DNA from: Triatoma infestans
Lineage: Eukaryota; Arthropoda; Insecta; Hemiptera; Reduviidae
NCBI GenBank assembly: GCA_011037195.1
Contig: JAAEAF010002486.1
Coordinates: 62,001 to 126,000 of the forward strand
Length of the DNA stretch: 64,000 nt
Direction of reading: 5' to 3'
The translations under genes were made by a program, and so were the position numbers. Positions 20,279 to 32,274 of this stretch are shown in pieces (the first letter of the stretch is position 1; every line of letters starts with the position of its first letter). A model generated the notes under the pieces. That model was not told where the DNA came from and did not search any database. It saw only the letters and a program-made list of their open reading frames with translations.

Positions 20279-21893
20279 TTTAAAATTATTATTGTTTACA
20301 TGAGTCAGTGGTTATTTTCTATTATTTTATTTAGCTTTTAATTATTATACTTAGCTTATTAGAAAAGTTTTAAAGTATTGTTTTTATAATTTTATATGAT
20401 TGTCTCTATTTTTATTTAATTTTTTTTTTTTTTGTAAATATATGTACTTAAGACAAGAAGCTGCTGCTAAGAAATTTCTTGGTTTGTAACTTTGTATTTA
20501 TATGACAACTACCCAACTTCTGACGACCGAATGGCCATGGGAATGTTTGTCGTTTACATGGTATTATGTATAATTCTCTTTTGTATATATTTAAAAATAA
20601 AAATACTTCATTATTATTATTATATTACAAAGAGTGTTCAAAGGGTATTTATTATTAAACTGCAAAATCATGTTTAGTTTTATATATCAAGGTAATTGAA
20701 TTAGGAGAAAACATAGTGATAAAGTAATAAATGTAAATAGAAAGTTATAATAGGAAAACTTACAATAGGATTAGCATAAATATTAGCAAATGATTACAAT
20801 GGAAAAGTAGTGTTTATCTTTAGTAAATTTGCATATCACTTCTTCAGGTATGTCTTCATATAATATATAATGACTTACTTTTACTTCTGTAAAAGAAATA
20901 CCTAATAATTCATACGCTTTTCTATTTACACTTATAGTTTTTAGTAATTAGTACAAATAGTTCTTTTTTAGATATTATATCCATGTATTGAATATGTAAA
21001 AGATTTATTGCTCTTAGCCTGGTTCTGTATGAACAGCTTTTTCATGATGACCTGCAATAGAGATACTTCTTTTTTAAAAATCTTATTATTGTTGTGTCTG
21101 ATACACGGATAAGTAAGCAGTAATATTCACCATGTTACAAGCCCAGCAGGTTAAAAATAAAATAAAAAGGACAATTAAGTTTCATAATCTATATGTTTAA
21201 ACAATGTTTTATGTAAGAAAAACTTTCTAAATGTTTTGGATACCTATTTCACAAGAGGAAGATTCTTTTTTTTTACCATGGAATTGTAGAAATGTGTATT
21301 AACCTAACCAAATAGAAATAAAATAAAATTCTAGATAAAAAGTAAAAATCTAGTTTATCCAGAACTGGATGCTGAGAGACAAGACCAAAACTTTTATTTC
21401 TTCCTTTATGAAATTCTTCCTGGTTTGCAATATTAATCTAGGCTTAAGATTATGTAATAATATAAGCAAATATGTAGTAAACATTACACTGAAGGAGGAA
21501 TGACTATCCGTAAACAGTAAGAAGTTATTGCTGTGTATTTATACAGACAAGTGATAATAGTACAAAACCGGCTTTATTAAAAAACTTGTTTTATTGTGAT
21601 GTTAATAATGATTAGTTGACGATCAACGAACATTATTCTGTCCTGTTTATATACTGGAAGAGAATGAGGAAGAAATTGGTTGCTATGTGTGCTGATATTT
21701 CTTATATCCGGGGAGAAATGTCTTTTATTAAATAATGATGAATATTTTACATCTAAAAACCAGTTGGATTAATCACAACCTTATTAGATATCTTATTTCT
21801 ATAAAAACCTGCAAATTCTAAAGTAAATGAGCAATATTCACGTCGCACATTCATTCATTAACAATATTACAAAATATACTTTCTTTTTACGAG
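20279..21893. other. AT-rich DNA, no gene seen
   Basis: No repeat or coding signature recognised over about 1.6 kb. Frames are short and rich in Y, I and F. Confidence 0.5.
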
Positions 21894-22881
21894 TACTTTC
21901 TCTTACTCCTAGTAAGAGGAAGTATTGTAATCGTGTCAAATTTTCGATATCGAGTTTTCACCGGAAATATCCGTTTTGAGGTCCGCTGGGTCCAAAGAAG
22001 TGTTTTTTAGCAAATAGTTTCTGAGTATGTGTGTGTGAACAGCATAGCTCAAAAACGAAAAACCGTTGAAAGTTGAAACTTGATATTCCATTTACGTATC
22101 ACCATGACATCTGACAATGAGTCATCTGTCAAAATTCCTCAACCGGAAGTACCACTTTACTTGTTTTTTTTTTTACTTTTTTGCGATTTTCTCAAAAATG
22201 GCTCCAACGATTTTCTTTGAACTCGGTATATCAACTACACATACAAAGAGCTACAACTTTTATTTGGAACATTTCTCTGGGAAAATTTATTTAAGGGTTA
22301 TTATGGGGGAGGGGTGGGGAGAGGTTTTGATCTAAAGTGCTATTTCAGCTAATTAAACAATTCTATCATCTAAATAATGTTAATTAGAATTAAATATGTT
22401 GTTGAAATTCCGAGTTTGATAAAAATCGGATGACCGGAAGTGCGTTTACTTTACTACTTTACTAAATGATTTTTCCACTTTTTCGCGATTTTCTCAAAAA
22501 TGACTCCGACGATTTTCTTTAAACTTGTTATATCAACTACACATACAAAGATGTACAACTTTTATTTAAAACATTTTTCTAGGAAAATTCACTTAATGGC
22601 ACTTTTAGGGGAGGGATAGGGTTATGTTTTTCTCTAAGTGCTATCATAGTTGATTACACATTCTATCATCCAAAAAAAAAAATTAATTAGAAATAAATGG
22701 ATGACCAAAATTCAGATTTTCAAGGAAATTAGTTAACCGGAAGTGCGCTTTTAGTGAACGGTTTTTTTCAGTTTTCGTCGTATTTGAATTCATTTGGTAC
22801 GCAAGCTATAAAATTTGTCAATTATAATTTTCAGAAGTGGAGTAAGAGAAAGTTGTGTGAGTGTTTCACACCAGATTTTTT
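21894..22881 (+). mobile_element. Family H element, full length
   Basis: Starts TACTTTCTCTTACTCCTAG and ends GGAGTAAGAGAAAGTTGTGT, GAGTGTTTCACACCAG and T-run. Monomer starts lie at about 22141, 22434 and 22736 (period about 290-300 bp). The GT tract is short. One of the best preserved copies. Confidence 0.88.
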
Positions 22882-23814
22882 TCAGATACAAATTTTGAAC
22901 TTTAAAAATGTTATTGATTACCACAATAAGAAATCGTTAAATGTTATCGTTGAAATAATAGATTAAGTTTTAAGATATGTAAACTGTAATAAAGCATTTT
23001 TCTTGTCAAATTTAAGCTATTATTTTGATACTTGTTTTTTTTTATTGACATAATTAATTAACCTCTGTATTATCCGACACAATATCCGGGGGGGTTTATG
23101 ACAGAAACTTTATATTCAAGTCAACTCTCTGTACACACTTGATGAAACATATTTTGACAATAAAAGAGAATTACCCGTAACCGTTCAGAACTAACATAAA
23201 CAAGCATGCTACACGATGGATGTAGTTGTGTTTCCTCAACGAGGAATTGTTTATTTCATTACAAAATAGTTAAATAACCCATATGGTATTTTGAAATTGC
23301 TTTTTAGGGAAAATCTTGAGGCCACCATTTCTCCAGAAACCTCAAAAATCCATTTTCCAAAAAAAAAATCCGGAAGAATTATCAATTTTTCATTATAAAA
23401 GTAGATGATACGACTATATTGTATGAAGTTTAAAGAAAATCGTTGGAGCCTTCTTCAAAAATCTTAAATTCTAATGTGATACACTTGCCCACTTCTCTTA
23501 CTGTAGTTTATACAATAAATAGGTCATTGAACTAAGTAATTAGTTGAAATTAATCTGTTATTACAATATCTTACCCAGTTAATAATAATAATTCTAATTT
23601 TTACTACTTTTATATGTATTTAAGATTACTTAATTATTTCACAATACAATTTATGTTATGTTTATTGCAACATTATATAATTCTTTTTTTTCCGTATATA
23701 TATTAAAAATAAATAAATATATATATATATATCTTTTTTACTTTCTCCACTCCTAGAGAGTAATATTGGTATTTAATGAATTTTAAGCATACGTAGTGTT
23801 TAATGATGTACTCC
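22882..23814. other. AT-rich DNA with two family H scraps
   Basis: About 23325-23510 resembles a decayed minus-strand monomer and terminus (AAAGAAAATCGTTGGAGCC, then TGTGATACACTTGCCCACTT followed by CTCTTACT). At 23738-23757, ACTTTCTCCACTCCTAGAG is a stub of the family 5' end. A (TA)n tract precedes it. No gene. Confidence 0.45.
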
Positions 23815-24745
23815 CAGATATTGTGAGTGTAGGGGAAGGTGCCCGTTGCACAGCGACCTACACGGTCTATTTATTGTGCGGTGCCTATCGATGCCTAGGC
23901 TATCCTACAGCTCCCTTTTAGGTGCCTGGGCGAGCTTCTCGCTATAGCACCCCCACCAGGTTAAGATCCCTAAAGTATCTAATATCCTGGTGGGCACTAG
24001 AGAAGGTATGTTCACCTCCTCTTCTGGTAACTGCCCAAGTTCCAGAATCTTCTCTGAATAGCAGCGTCACAGTACATTAGGAGATGTATTGGGGTTTCCT
24101 CCATCTCCCCACAGAATCTGCACATGCTGTCGCTCTCCAAGCCCAGCTTCGTCAGGTGTCCCCTGAGTCCACAATGCCCCGTGGGAAACCAGTAAGAATG
24201 CGGAGCTTATTTTTACTGAGGCCGATGCATGTTTTCGACTTCCCTAAGTAGGGTTTATAATTCCCTAAGTAGACCTTTGCTGCCTCAGACCCGGGAGGAA
24301 ATACCAGAGTTGAGACCTCCTTGTATCCTCGCCCTTCTTGAGTTCCTCAAGGTTCAGGTCCATTAAATACAGATGCAGCACCTTTTTTTATCTTGCCAGA
24401 GCGTCGGCCATTTCATTCCCTTCAATGCCAACGTGCCCTGGTACCAAAAAGAGAGTGACTTTGTTCTCGCTGCCCAGGTCATGAACCTTACCTAGGCATT
24501 CCCAAACCATTTTAGAACTTATAACATAGCAATTCAGTGCTCTAATGGCTGCCTGCCTATCGGAAAAAATTACAATCTCCTGGTTCCGATATCTCCTATA
24601 GATGTTAAATTGAACGCATCTTCAAATTGCGTTTATTTCCGCCTGGAAGAGGTTGGGAAACTTACGCATGGGTTCTGAGTGTTTGGACCCAAACACCCCC
24701 TCCACCATTCCCTTGAGAGGTACCCCCCAGACATTAAAGGTAAAA
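23815..24745 (-). pseudogene. LINE 3' end: RNase H, C-terminal knuckle and 3' UTR (LINE-I)
   Basis: Minus-strand frames read L-F-Q-A-E-I-N-A-I (catalytic E), I-V-I-F-S-D-R-Q-A-A-I-R-A-L (catalytic D) and LVPGHVGIEGNEMADALAR (H and final D). A stop follows from a one-base change in an A-run, after which K-K-G-A-A-S continues in another frame. Further on, broken frames give I-S-K-N-x-L-R-x-L-T-G and C-x-x-C-x7-H-like knuckle pieces (near 24120). The first RNase H motif (T-D-G-S) is missing, so the copy is 5' truncated. The 3' UTR ends CCGCACAATAAATAGACCG, TGTAGGTCGCTGTGC and CCCCTACACTCACAAT. This end resembles the type I SINE tail. R1/I/Jockey-group ORF2 by domain order; dead. Confidence 0.8.
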
Positions 24746-25294
24746 CTACCAACTTAGCTAATCCTAGACAAGAATAATTTGAAGTTAGGAAGATTTGAAC
24801 TTACAAAAAGATATTAAAACGAAAGTTTGATAAAGTTTTTATAAGTTATTGCAAGCATTTGTAAGTGATGACTTGAGCTAATCAAGGAATGGAGATCATA
24901 AAGGATTAAATCAAATATAGAAATAAAATAGACCTACTCCAAAAGTCTGAGCCCGTAATCTATATTACAAAAAAAAGAATCTCATTGGAGTGTGGAACGA
25001 ATCGACTGCTCAGGAAGATGACATTGTAAATTCTGGATATAAGTGGTGGAATTCTAGTGCCAATAAATAGGGTTTCATAGCAAAGGCTAGAGCTGTTACT
25101 TGATTAAATAGGGATTTCTAGAAAACTAGTGACATAACAATCCCAAAGACGATGTGCTTGCCAGAAGATGATTTTTTTCTTAAGAAGTGTATGTACGAAT
25201 CATTCATTACACACTTGTTTCTATCATTCTGTGAATTACAAACCGCTAGTAATGGCAGCTTGCCAATTTTAAACGTTGCTAAGATATAACATCT
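24746..25294. other. Unassigned AT-rich DNA
   Basis: No repeat match or coding signature seen. Confidence 0.5.
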
Positions 25295-25640
25295 TCAGAA
25301 GTTTTACATGATTAGTTTTTTCATACTTTTTTTCCGATATTTCTCAAAAATGGCTCTATTGATTTTCTTTAAACTTCGTATACCTATTACACACGTCATT
25401 AGATCTATCATTTTTATTTGAAATACTTTTCTAGGAAAATTAATTCTAGATGAGTTCTGAGGGAGAGGTGGCCATTTCAGTAAATTAAAACGGTTCTGTG
25501 GGTCACCAATTTTTAGAAAAAATTAATTGTAATGCCAAAATTCCAAGTTTAAAGAAAACCACTTGATTGGAAATATAATTTTCAGGCTTGCACGATTTTC
25601 TCGTGCACTAGCGAGTTCCTTTAAAGTTGGTAAATTAAGT
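25295..25640 (+). mobile_element. Family H element, one decayed monomer
   Basis: TTTCTCAAAAATGGCTCTAT, GATTTTCTTTAAACTTCGTA, TTTTTATTTGAAATACTTTT and CCAAAATTCCAAGTTTAAAG align with a single monomer. Neither terminus is present. Confidence 0.55.
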
Positions 25641-26310
25641 ACCAATCTCTAGACAAATAGTAGGAAACTGGTGGCCCACTACTCCGAAGATTTCTTTTCA
25701 TCAATATTCCAATCAATGTTTCTAAACATCTTGTTAGAGTGAAAATAATTGGTGTGATGTTTTGTATGTTTATAGTAGATTGTGACGTGAGCGGTTTTGT
25801 AAAGGGCTTGTGAGTATGTTCAAACAGAAGAGAAGTAATAAATAAGAAATAATTAAGAAAACACTGTAGATAAAATTAAATATATTATCTTTAAAGAGAT
25901 TTAAATGACTTTACAATATCACAGTTATATCCTTAATAAATCACTTGTTAATCTAGCATAAATGTTAATCTCTATCACTGGCACTGAGTTTAACAGAGCG
26001 ATTCCTGAAGCAATGTTCTGATAGAATATCTGTTTTAGACTGTCCTGAAAGAATGCCTTCTAATTGTTCGTTCAAATCTTCCCCTGTGAGAAGAAGGGGT
26101 AGACAATGCTAAGAAGGTTCACGAACTCTTCCTGTAACTGTACTCTTCTACCTGGGTTACTTTTTTTGCCAACTTTGCTTGCATTTTTCTTATAATTTTC
26201 TTCAATTAATATAGATATAATTTCTTGCATCCATCATAGATTAAAATAAAAAAAATTCTACCTTAAAGTAAGAATAATTTTCTCAATCAAATTATTATTT
26301 TTAATAATTT
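25641..26310. other. AT-rich DNA, no gene seen
   Basis: No signature recognised. Confidence 0.5.
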
Positions 26311-27200
26311 TTATTTTCTCTTACTTGAGGAATTATCTATTATTGTGATCTTGGCAAATTTTCAATATCGAGTTTTCACCCTCAAATACACGTTTTGAAA
26401 TCAGTCCCCTGAGTCAGAAAAAGTGTATGTGTGTGTGAAACAGCATAGCTCAAAAAATGAAATATCACAGAAAAAGTACAAACTTGACATTCCGTCGTTT
26501 GGGTATCACGTTCCTCACTCGGACGAAACCTATATTACTAATTGGATTTTTTTTTTTACGTTTTTCAAAAATTGTTCAAACAATTTTCTATAATATTTGT
26601 ATATATATCTTAAATACATATTGTCCTTTAAAGTGTTATTTTGATTAATTGTATGATTTTTTTATCATCTATGTAATATTAATTAGAATTAAATAATATA
26701 TTCGCCAAAATTCTGAGATTGAAGAAAACTGGTTGGCCAAAACTGTGACTTTAAGTTTTGTTTTTTTTGTTTTCTCTACAATGATAGCAGATGGTTTCAT
26801 ACACATTTGAAGACCTACCCTTCATTTGTTGAAAACTTTTTTTCCGAGATAATTCATTTAAGGAAGATTTTTGGCGAGGAATTATGCTTTCCACCAAAAG
26901 GCCATTTTAGTTGATTTTACTATTCTATCGTCTCCATAATATTAATTAAAGTTAAATGTATTGCCAAAATTACAAATTTTGAAGAAAATCGATTATCTTT
27001 ACTGAACCAAGTTTTTAATTTTCTGCATTTTGTCCATAAACACTCCGTAGGTTTCATTAATTTTAATACGTACTAATAGAAAGAGACTTAATATAACTTG
27101 TGTTCGAATCTTTGTTTCCAAGAAAATTGATTTTAAAGTATTTTGATTCAAGCTTCCCTCAAATTGTGCTATTTTAAATAAAGAGTTGATGCCCTACCTG
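26311..27200 (+). mobile_element. Family H element, decayed near-full-length copy
   Basis: TTATTTTCTCTTACTTGAGG, AATATCGAGTTTTCACC, CCCCTGAGTCAGAAAAAGTG and two monomers ending near 27130 follow the family order. The 3' hairpin is not recognisable. Strong decay suggests an older copy. Confidence 0.65.
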
Positions 27201-27220
27201 TACAATATTGATAGATTAGA

Positions 27221-27960
27221 TTCTGTGGGGTTTGGCTATCCAGCCTACGCCACCACGACTCCTATGGGTCTATTGTGACAACCCCGACTTACAGTTCCAT
27301 CTCCAGTCCTGTCTGCTTAATTAGACTTGGAGTGACAGTATATGCAGTGCTGTTTCTTTATCTTCCTGACAAAACCTTTACAGGCTTCTGTTGTCAGCCC
27401 ATGCGATGCATATGCTTGTTAAGTCTACAATGGCCAGTAAAGGAGGCCCTCAGATATCCTTATGGCTACACAGCATTGTTGGAGTGATTCTGCGATAAGC
27501 CTAGGCTAATATTAATAAACTTTTTCGTTTGCCTTTGGCCAGGTAATGCTCTGATGGGTGCATTCCTAGGCAGTTTGCACTGCCGCAGAAAGGTTCAGGT
27601 CCAATGTCGGTACATAGAGCCCTCGCGTGGCCAGCCGATCTACCGCCTCATTACCCTTATAACTTGAATTCCCAGATACCCAAGCTAGAAAAATCTTGTT
27701 TTGGCTGTTAATTTTCATGAATACACCCCAGGCAAAGCCGCCTGGCTATCTGGGAGTAAATGACGACTCTGGAGTTTTGTATTCCTCGCCTTTTTATCTC
27801 AGTAGTATAGGTGATTTATTGCAACTAGTTCTGTCTGAAAGACTATGGATAGCTGTCCTAGGCTTACCGAGTTGTCACACATCAAATTCGTCCCGTATAC
27901 ACCGGCTCCCACTTCTTCTTCCATCCTGGAACCCTCTGTCTACCACATAGAGTCGCCTAA
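27221..27960 (-). pseudogene. LINE 3' end: RNase H fragment and 3' UTR
   Basis: A minus-strand frame gives FLAWVSGNSSYKGNEAVDRL then A-T-R-G-L-Y. This is the last RNase H motif (W-V-x-G-H-x-x-x-x-G-N-E-x-x-D-x-L-A) with the H of G-H changed to N. Downstream frames, broken by several stops, give M-x-R-M-G-L-T-T-E-A-C and a C-x-x-C/H-x-x-C-like knuckle. Upstream (27700-27950) pieces resemble the E and D motifs but are scrambled. The 3' end reads GTCACAATAGACCCATAGGA, GTCGTGGTGGCG, related to the LINE-I end at 23.8 kb. Dead and truncated. Confidence 0.7.
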
Positions 27961-28786
27961 AATTGGCGATTTATGCTTTCAAGCCCCACAATATTGACAA
28001 CAATACATTTAGTGAAAATTCCAAGTTTTAAGAAACTTTGTTAAGTTGAACTGAGTGCTATCGCGAGGGAAATCGTGTAAATGCTTAAAAACACATAGTT
28101 TTTCTCAAACTTTTGGCTAATTTATTAAGCACAGGTAAAAGGAAAAAAAATATTTGCTATTAATAAGAAATTTATGACTTTTTTTTAGTAATGTAATCAA
28201 CTAGAACGTAAAACAACATTTATAGTAATAATTAAAACCACATTCAGTTAGCGCAGACTGGTTGCAATAAACTAGTAGTACTAACTGAACTGACACAAAT
28301 CAAGTGTTCAGTTAAAGTTGAATAAACCACTTTCTATTTACAATATGACATGGAACTTTACTTCCTGACCAATAGTTTACATTTATAATAATACAAAGCC
28401 TAACACTACTAGGTTCTTTCTGTAGGAAATAATACATTCTATCCTAATCATCCGGAAATATTGGTGAAAGTTTAGTTTACAGTAAATTACGAATTTTAAC
28501 ACACTTTTTTATTTTTTTATTTATTTTTTTTACACATATTTATTTATATTCAATATTCTGCATTTTTAGAAAATCTGAATGTTTTCCTCTTGATTTTAGA
28601 TTTCTCTACTGTTACACTAGCTTGTGAGTTATCTAATTCAAATATTCAGAGATTCGATTTAGTTTAGTTTTTGTAATAATATTAGTTTTGAATTAGATTT
28701 ACACAAAGATTTCTTAAAAAAAGAAAAAAAATATAATATATATTATCTCATTTATTGATTACGAAAAGATTCAAGTTGTCAATGAT
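27961..28786. other. AT-rich DNA, no gene seen
   Basis: No repeat or coding signature recognised. Confidence 0.5.
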
Positions 28787-29268
28787 TACTTTCTCTAAAT
28801 GTGCTGTTAGAAGAGGAAGTATTGTAATCATGTCAAATTGTCAATATCGAATTTTAACCGGAAATTCACTTTTTGAGGTCCCCGGAGTCCAGAAAAGGTG
28901 TTTTTTTTGTTTTTAAAGAAAAAGGTATCTGTATGTGTATGGGATCCTACAGGAACTTATCTGTCAAAATTCCTCAACCGGAAGTACCTCTTTACTGAAT
29001 GTTTTTTTTTCAGTTTTTTGCGATTTTCTTGAAAACGGTTCCAACGATTTCTAAATCAAACGAGTTCCAATGAAATCTTGATAAAGAAATTGTTCTCCAG
29101 CTGATCAGACACGAAGATTTTTTGAGCAAAATTCGTACGCAAACTGAATTATTTTTTCTATAAGTTGTTGCCATTTTTCTAGAAAAAGCTGCTACTAATT
29201 CATTTTAAACTTCATACTATTATGTAGTTTTTATTTCAAGTGTTTTCCCTGAAAACTTTTTTATTTTC
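28787..29268 (+). mobile_element. Family H element, 5' half
   Basis: TACTTTCTCTAAATG at the start, then AGAGGAAGTATTGTAATC, CCCCGGAGTCCAGAAAAGG, CAACCGGAAGTACC and monomer blocks to about 29050. It becomes unrecognisable before the T-run that marks the tail of the next LINE. Confidence 0.6.
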
Positions 29269-30105
29269 TGAATTTTTTTAAGGTGCACAACAGCTATGGT
29301 CCTTTGCACCTGTTTCTAATTTGTAAGGACTCATCCGGGATGCATATCCATACCCACCAGTCTAACAATTTCTACAGCAAACCCACAATCTAGGTCTAAT
29401 CATATTCCTCTACTCCATTTATCACTTATAAAATAAATACCTATACACAAGACACCAGCAAACAACTAAACACATACATATGTACAGCTAGTTTCACAAC
29501 AAATGAAATAGATGAACCTCCCTAAGATATTCGAAAACCTTATTGTCCTCATTGTCTCCTAATACATCTGTAAGCTTGGTCGGCAAATTTACCTTTCCCC
29601 GCGCATTTACATATTTCGAACATTCCAATAGAATATGCGGGACCGTTAATGTCGAACTGCAAGCGCTGCATACCGGCTGAGGTTCTCTTTAGAATATGTG
29701 GCTGTGTGTCAACATGGTGTGACCGAGTCTCATTCTCGCTAGGACAACTTCTTCTCGTCGAGACTCTCGACGGTGAGGTTGACCATTTCTTTGTGGTACC
29801 CTTGTGATATTCCTTAGTTTATTTGACAGCTGCACTGATTGCCATTCCTTTTCCCAGTTGGAAAGAGTTTGTTTTTTTTAGAAAAGCTTTCCAATCGACT
29901 GCAAGGGCACGTTCGTCTCTACAAGACATTGATGCCGCTTCTTTAGCAGCTTTGTCGGCAGATTCGTTATCTCTTATCCCCACATGACCGGGAATCCAAA
30001 TAAAGGAGACTTCTTTATTTGAGAAAACTGATCTGGTGGATTATTGTGGGCAGGCTTCCGTCTATTATGTGCCATCCTAATATATCAATTGATTCCAATC
30101 ATCTA
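29269..30105 (-). pseudogene. LINE 3' end: RNase H, knuckle and hairpin-tailed 3' UTR (LINE-III)
   Basis: From right to left: [23 protein letters not shown] (last RNase H motif with H and D intact), then [30 protein letters not shown], then VCSACSSTLTVPHILLEC, a C-x2-C-x8-H-x4-C knuckle. The frame ends H-L-F-H-L-L-stop near 29505. Two or more frameshifts separate these pieces. This order is typical of Jockey-like ORF2. About 230 bp of 3' UTR follow, closing with GGTGC, AAAGGACCATAGCTGTTGT, GCACC and TTAAAAAAA. The hairpin and loop match the type II SINE tail. The upstream RNase H motifs and RT are missing. Confidence 0.8.
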
Positions 30106-30394
30106 GGCCAGTTTCCCAACCTTTTTTACACTCCCCTACCCTTTGATTAGGAATTTCAATTTATGACTAACCTCTTACCCTTATCATCTTCTTACTCTAA
30201 AAAAAAAAATTAAAAATTAAATTAGCTAAATAATCAAATGAATCAAATAAATCTAATAACATTTATAGGCTTTTATTGTCTATTTTACTAGTTATTTCAG
30301 TTACATTTTTTTACAAATAGAAAGTAATATTAAAAAAAAAAAATCTTATACCCACATAAACTTTTATGCCAAATTATGAAGGAGTAATTAGTCA

Positions 30395-30840
30395 CGAATT
30401 CGATGGACTTTCCATTGATTCTCACTTTTACTGCCAATAATTATTTAAAAAATGGCGCCAGCGTTATCCAGCTTTGGTGGATCGTAAACAAGTTTTGCTA
30501 TAGCAAGATAACGATCCCGGCCACACATCTCCCGTCCAGAGTAAAGAAAAAAAGAAATTGAAGAATTTGATGGCATTGAACTTCTTTTTACGCCCACCCA
30601 GATTTAGCTCCATTTGAATATAATTTGTTTCAATTGATGGCACACTTCCTTTTTGAGGGGAGAAAATTTAATAACTTCACCAAAGTTGAGATTGGAGTGC
30701 AAGAGTTATTTGATTCCAAACCTAAAGGAATAGTAAGTAGTACCAGCGAGGGATCCAAGAGTTGGCAGAAAGGTTATATTTCAGAAAGGTTACAATAGTC
30801 GATCACAATAGGTTATATTTTGAACATTAATAACAACATT
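30395..30840 (+). pseudogene. mariner transposase, C-terminal half, decayed
   Basis: Frames joined by two shifts read R-Q-R-Y-P-A-L-V-D-R-K, Q-D-N-D-P-G-H-T-S (second catalytic D), E-E-F-D-G-I-E-L-L, then AHPDLAPFEYNLFQLMAHF and L-F-E-G-R-K-F-N-N-F-x-K-V-E-I-G-V-Q-E-L-F-D-S-K-P-K. This is the end of a mariner DD34D transposase, which cuts and pastes the element at TA sites. The signature S-P-D-L-A-P-S-D-Y-x-L-F has F-E in place of S-D, so the third catalytic acid reads E here. The N-terminal DNA-binding half and the TIRs were not found. Stops and shifts make it inactive. Confidence 0.78.
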
Positions 30841-31742
30841 CATAAAAGGTAATACAAGATTGTTTTTTTATTAGAAAAAGGTCATTTGTTTTTATACATC
30901 CCATTAATAATAATAATAAATGATAAATAAATATCTTGAGGTCATATTATGGCATATTAATTCCAAAATTTTTAAACTCTTAAGTGATTTTTATTTTATT
31001 TTTTTATTAGCAAATAAATACAAAAGACTCCGGAGCATAAACAATTAATTAGTTAACCATGACTGTAATAATCAATGAAATAATGTAATTAAACTTATTG
31101 GATAATAATTATAATAATTTTTTGTTTTGTTTTTTGTTGTATGCAAATCCATGAAAAGTTTTAATTATTTGAACTTATAATAAAAAAAAAAAAATTAATT
31201 ATTCATAAAATATTAACCTACATAACAACAATAATTTATTCTAAAGTAAATTTAATTATTTAATGCTTTTGTTTTTTATGTAGAAGATAAAATTTAATTA
31301 ATTTAATATTCGTTAATAAAAAACTAATTCAGGAAATTGTGATTAAAAAAAAGTTCCAATAATAAAAATGTTCTAACATCGAATATTTTTTCGAAAAATT
31401 CTTAAAATATTGTTATAATTAAGAAAACAAATATAATTCTAGAACTGAAATATTATACTATACTATTTAAACAGCTACACATTTTGAAACAACTAATATT
31501 GTTCATTCATAACTAATAAATACGGGACAAAGTTTTTAAATCATGTCATAATATATTTCCAAGTTTAAACCACTGTAGATGGAACTTTCAACTTTGAAAA
31601 GAGTGATTTTTTTTTCTAAATTACAAGTTATATATATATAAAAAAAAAAAGGAACTCGGAAATGAGGAAGTGATTAGAGAGAGATTACAAAATAAGAACA
31701 ATTGATCACAGTTGGTACATGTCGGAAATTCATTTCCTTCTA
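30841..31742. other. Very AT-rich DNA, no gene seen
   Basis: Dominated by A/T runs and TAA-type simple sequence. No coding signature. Confidence 0.55.
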
Positions 31743-32000
31743 TTTATCTTACTTACTATTAGAGGAAGTTTTGAAGAAGTGAGTTTTCACCGGAAACAAG
31801 AAAAAGTGTTTTTTTTTTTTGTTTTTTTTATAAAACTGGTCTAAGTGCAGCTGTATTTGTATTTGTCTCTCTGTCTCTAACGGGGCAGCCTACTTAAAAA
31901 CTTGATATATCAATTAGATGCTAACAAGAGGACCCGACAATAAAGTATTGGACAAAATATATCACCCGAAAGTAGCCCTGTAGTGATAGAATTTTCTTGA
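31743..32000 (+). mobile_element. Family H element, 5' fragment
   Basis: TTACTTACTATTAGAGGAAG, GTGAGTTTTCACCGGAAAC, GTGCAGCTGTATTTGTAT and GGACCCGACAATAAAG follow the family 5' blocks. It is lost after ACCCGAAAGTAGC. Confidence 0.5.
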
Positions 32001-32274
32001 CAATGATAAGGGATAAGTTCTTCACCTGGAAGATTGAGCATAACTAGCATGCCATGCAAGAAGAATGTGCATGCCAAATACTTATTTTAACACATTCGGC
32101 AATTTTTTATTGAGGGCATGCACTAAGTGTCAAAATGTGTAGTTCTGGCCTTCGTTCACCATTTTTATGCACCATTGCTGGATCAATTCCGTCATTAACC
32201 TCACAGGAATCCAATCCTGAATTCTCACATTTTATAAAGACCTTACAGAATTAAGAGAAACAAAAAAAAACAAT

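Noticed and set aside
22117..22335. Recurrent open frames of 60-100 codons with an L-S-K-F-L-N-R-K-Y-H-F-T-like start in several family H copies (also 13180-13635, 38182-38379, 58044-58340)
   Set aside because: They arise because the copies share sequence. The frame is not kept at equal length, starts differ, and the residues are those expected from T-runs. No evidence of protein-level conservation.
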